Below are positions 62,462 to 64,000 of a stretch of 64,000 nt of DNA, piece after piece; the first letter of the stretch is position 1, and each line of letters begins with the position of its first letter. The notes below the pieces were generated by a model. It ran no database searches and had not been told where the DNA came from. It saw only the letters and a list, made by a program, of their open reading frames with translations. This DNA comes from Haliotis asinina (lineage: Eukaryota; Mollusca; Gastropoda; Lepetellida; Haliotidae), in NCBI RefSeq assembly GCF_037392515.1, contig NC_090280.1:27099118-27163117 (forward strand), read 5' to 3'. The position numbers and the translations under genes were made by a program.

Positions 62462-64000
62462 TTCAGTATACATATAGCAATTACAAACCCATATTTACCG
62501 ATGGGTCCAAGGACTGTGGCCAGTGACTCGTGCCCGTGTCACTTGATCCAGAAAAATATCTTCTGGATTACAAGATAGCGGCTCTATTTTCACTGCAGAA
62601 GCAAACGCCATGTTCACGGCACTTAAATATATTCAAAGACACTCTAAACATGAACAGTATATAATCTATTCGGACTCTCTTTCCTGTCTTCAGGCGATTA
62701 AAAATATGTCATTCAAGCATCCATTTTTAATCGAAATAATTGAATTGCATAATGATCTTGCTACTGGCCAATTCGACATCGTTTTCTGTTGGTTACCCAG
62801 CCATGTTGGAATTTCTGGCAATACACTGGCTGACCTTGCTGCATCTGTGACACTAGTTCCTATTCTCTACACTGATTATAGAGCTGCCATTAGATTTTAC
62901 ATCCGTGATTTGATGCAGAAGAAGTGGGACACCCAGGTAGGTATCAATAAATTGCATGCAATAAATCCATATGTTGGTTACACCCACTTGGGTTGTCAGT
63001 CCAGATCTTAAGAGGTCATTATACGGCGATGTCCTATTGGCCACACCAGGTATACGCATGAATATCTTTGAAAGGTTAGGATCCTCCGTACTGCATCCCT
63101 TGTGATGAAATAATCACGGTCTTGCTTTAAATGTTCATTCAATTATTGCATTTTTAAAAGAGTTAGGTTTGTTGACTGAAATGTAAATAAATAAGTATTT
63201 TATGATTGGAAGTTGAATTAGTATATATAGCTAAGATTGTTAGTGTCTGTATCACCGGGAGGGGTTGAAGTACCGTAAAAATTATTGTCCTCCTGTGAGA
63301 GCACGTGAGTCCCAAGACATCTGAAGTCATTTAAGTCATTTAATCTTCCAACTTTTTAGTCGTAGTATTTCTGTCATTTCAATTTATGGCTAATCTTGCA
63401 TACATTCGCCAGCATTCGCTGAGGGGATGGTGTAAATCCAACTAGGGTCCATGCAGGTAGCAGAAGTACTGTAAGTCCCCATGGCCCCTAGTTGTTGACG
63501 ATCTATAGCCTGTTTGTATTATATTGTATTGTCTGATTTAGTTTTAACTTTTCATGCTAATTCTTATTGTGATATTCTAGTTGTTTTCTGTCCTTCATTG
63601 ACAGTATTTTTACCACATTCATACATTCCTTTTCTATTTCAAAAATGTTCTCGTCACGGCATGGCTGCAATATTCCGATGTGACGTTAAATATTAACTCA
63701 CTCACTCACCTGAAGAGCGCTTAGTCAATCAGAAAACGACATTTGTGTGTGAGGTAAGATAAGGTATTTGATGAGAATCACATGAACTAATCAAAACTCG
63801 ACATTCTAACACGAGACTTGACAATGCTTTGTGTAAAAAGGAAACGGAAAAGTGTTACTTTGCAAGTACAAATGATCACAAAGAAAATCAAAACATTCAT
63901 TTAGTGACTATAAATGATTCATATTTGTCTCAAACAGAATTTTATTTCAACCTTCCATTGAGACATCTAAATCACTGTTATTGGTTTATTTCGGCATGGA
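62335..64000. repeat. Right arm of the inverted duplication
   Basis: Reverse complement of 57,735-59,113, and it reaches the window end, where GTTATTGGTTTATTTCGGC mirrors the left boundary. The spacer between the arms is about 3.2 kb. The arms are diverged enough not to be a simple assembly fold-back. Confidence 0.85.
62462..63704 (+). pseudogene. LINE 3' part, plus strand
   Basis: RNase H motifs FTDGSKDCG, YSDSLSCLQAIKNMSFKHPF and FCWLPSHVGISGNTLADLAA, then 3' UTR and the LINE end GATGTGACGTTAAATATTAA with a CTCACTCACTCAC tail at 63,690-63,704. The C-terminal finger and its hairpin are partly deleted near 63,120. Confidence 0.85.

Noticed and set aside
1-64000. Assembly artefact as the source of the A/B duplication
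   Set aside because: The copies differ by many substitutions, independent insertions and repeat numbers, so they are true diverged paralogous segments.

Overview
The window looks like nuclear DNA from a gastropod mollusc, most probably an abalone (Haliotis). I infer this from three things: interspersed tRNA-derived SINEs with the A box, B box and TCAC-repeat tail I associate with abalone DNA; metazoan Gypsy, Penelope, Tc1 and I/Nimb-like elements; and intron-containing immunoglobulin-superfamily (IgSF) genes. There is no prokaryotic gene organisation. I found no tRNA or rRNA gene and no CRISPR array.

Layout. (1) About 1-13,900 and about 42,808-57,235 are two copies, A and B, of one segmental duplication. 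Each carries the same minus-strand gene for a type I membrane IgSF receptor. By splice-site reading, copy A is a 10-exon, 505-codon gene: signal peptide, three Ig domains, one TM segment and a tyrosine-rich tail. Copy B keeps every exon at the same phase, but its third Ig exon carries a stop, a frameshift and a missing 5' edge. That exon is phase 1-1, so skipping it gives an open 415-codon two-Ig receptor. Copy B has two consensus ITIMs at sites where copy A breaks the consensus. Introns hold SINEs, minisatellites whose copy number differs between A and B, and in copy A a 5'-truncated Penelope-like element.

(2) About 13,900-42,800 is repeat-rich spacer. A decayed Gypsy element of conventional domain order (about 16,140-26,470) is split inside its integrase by a 7.4-kb LTR element (18,335-25,746). 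That element has 1,249-bp LTRs in which I saw no differences, a 5-bp target duplication, a tRNA-Leu-type primer site and one open gag-pol frame with integrase before reverse transcriptase (GMR1-like order). A full-length but decayed I/Nimb-like LINE (31,394-37,242) lies between 11-bp target duplications. The rest holds a Tc1 remnant, satellites, hairpin MITEs and unannotated DNA.

(3) About 57,235-64,000 is an inverted duplication of LINE sequence around a decayed Tc1-like transposon. The right arm carries the same LINE/Tc1 junction as the left.

The only host genes I can support are the two IgSF receptors. Everything else is mobile or repetitive DNA, plus two weak terminal-exon candidates.
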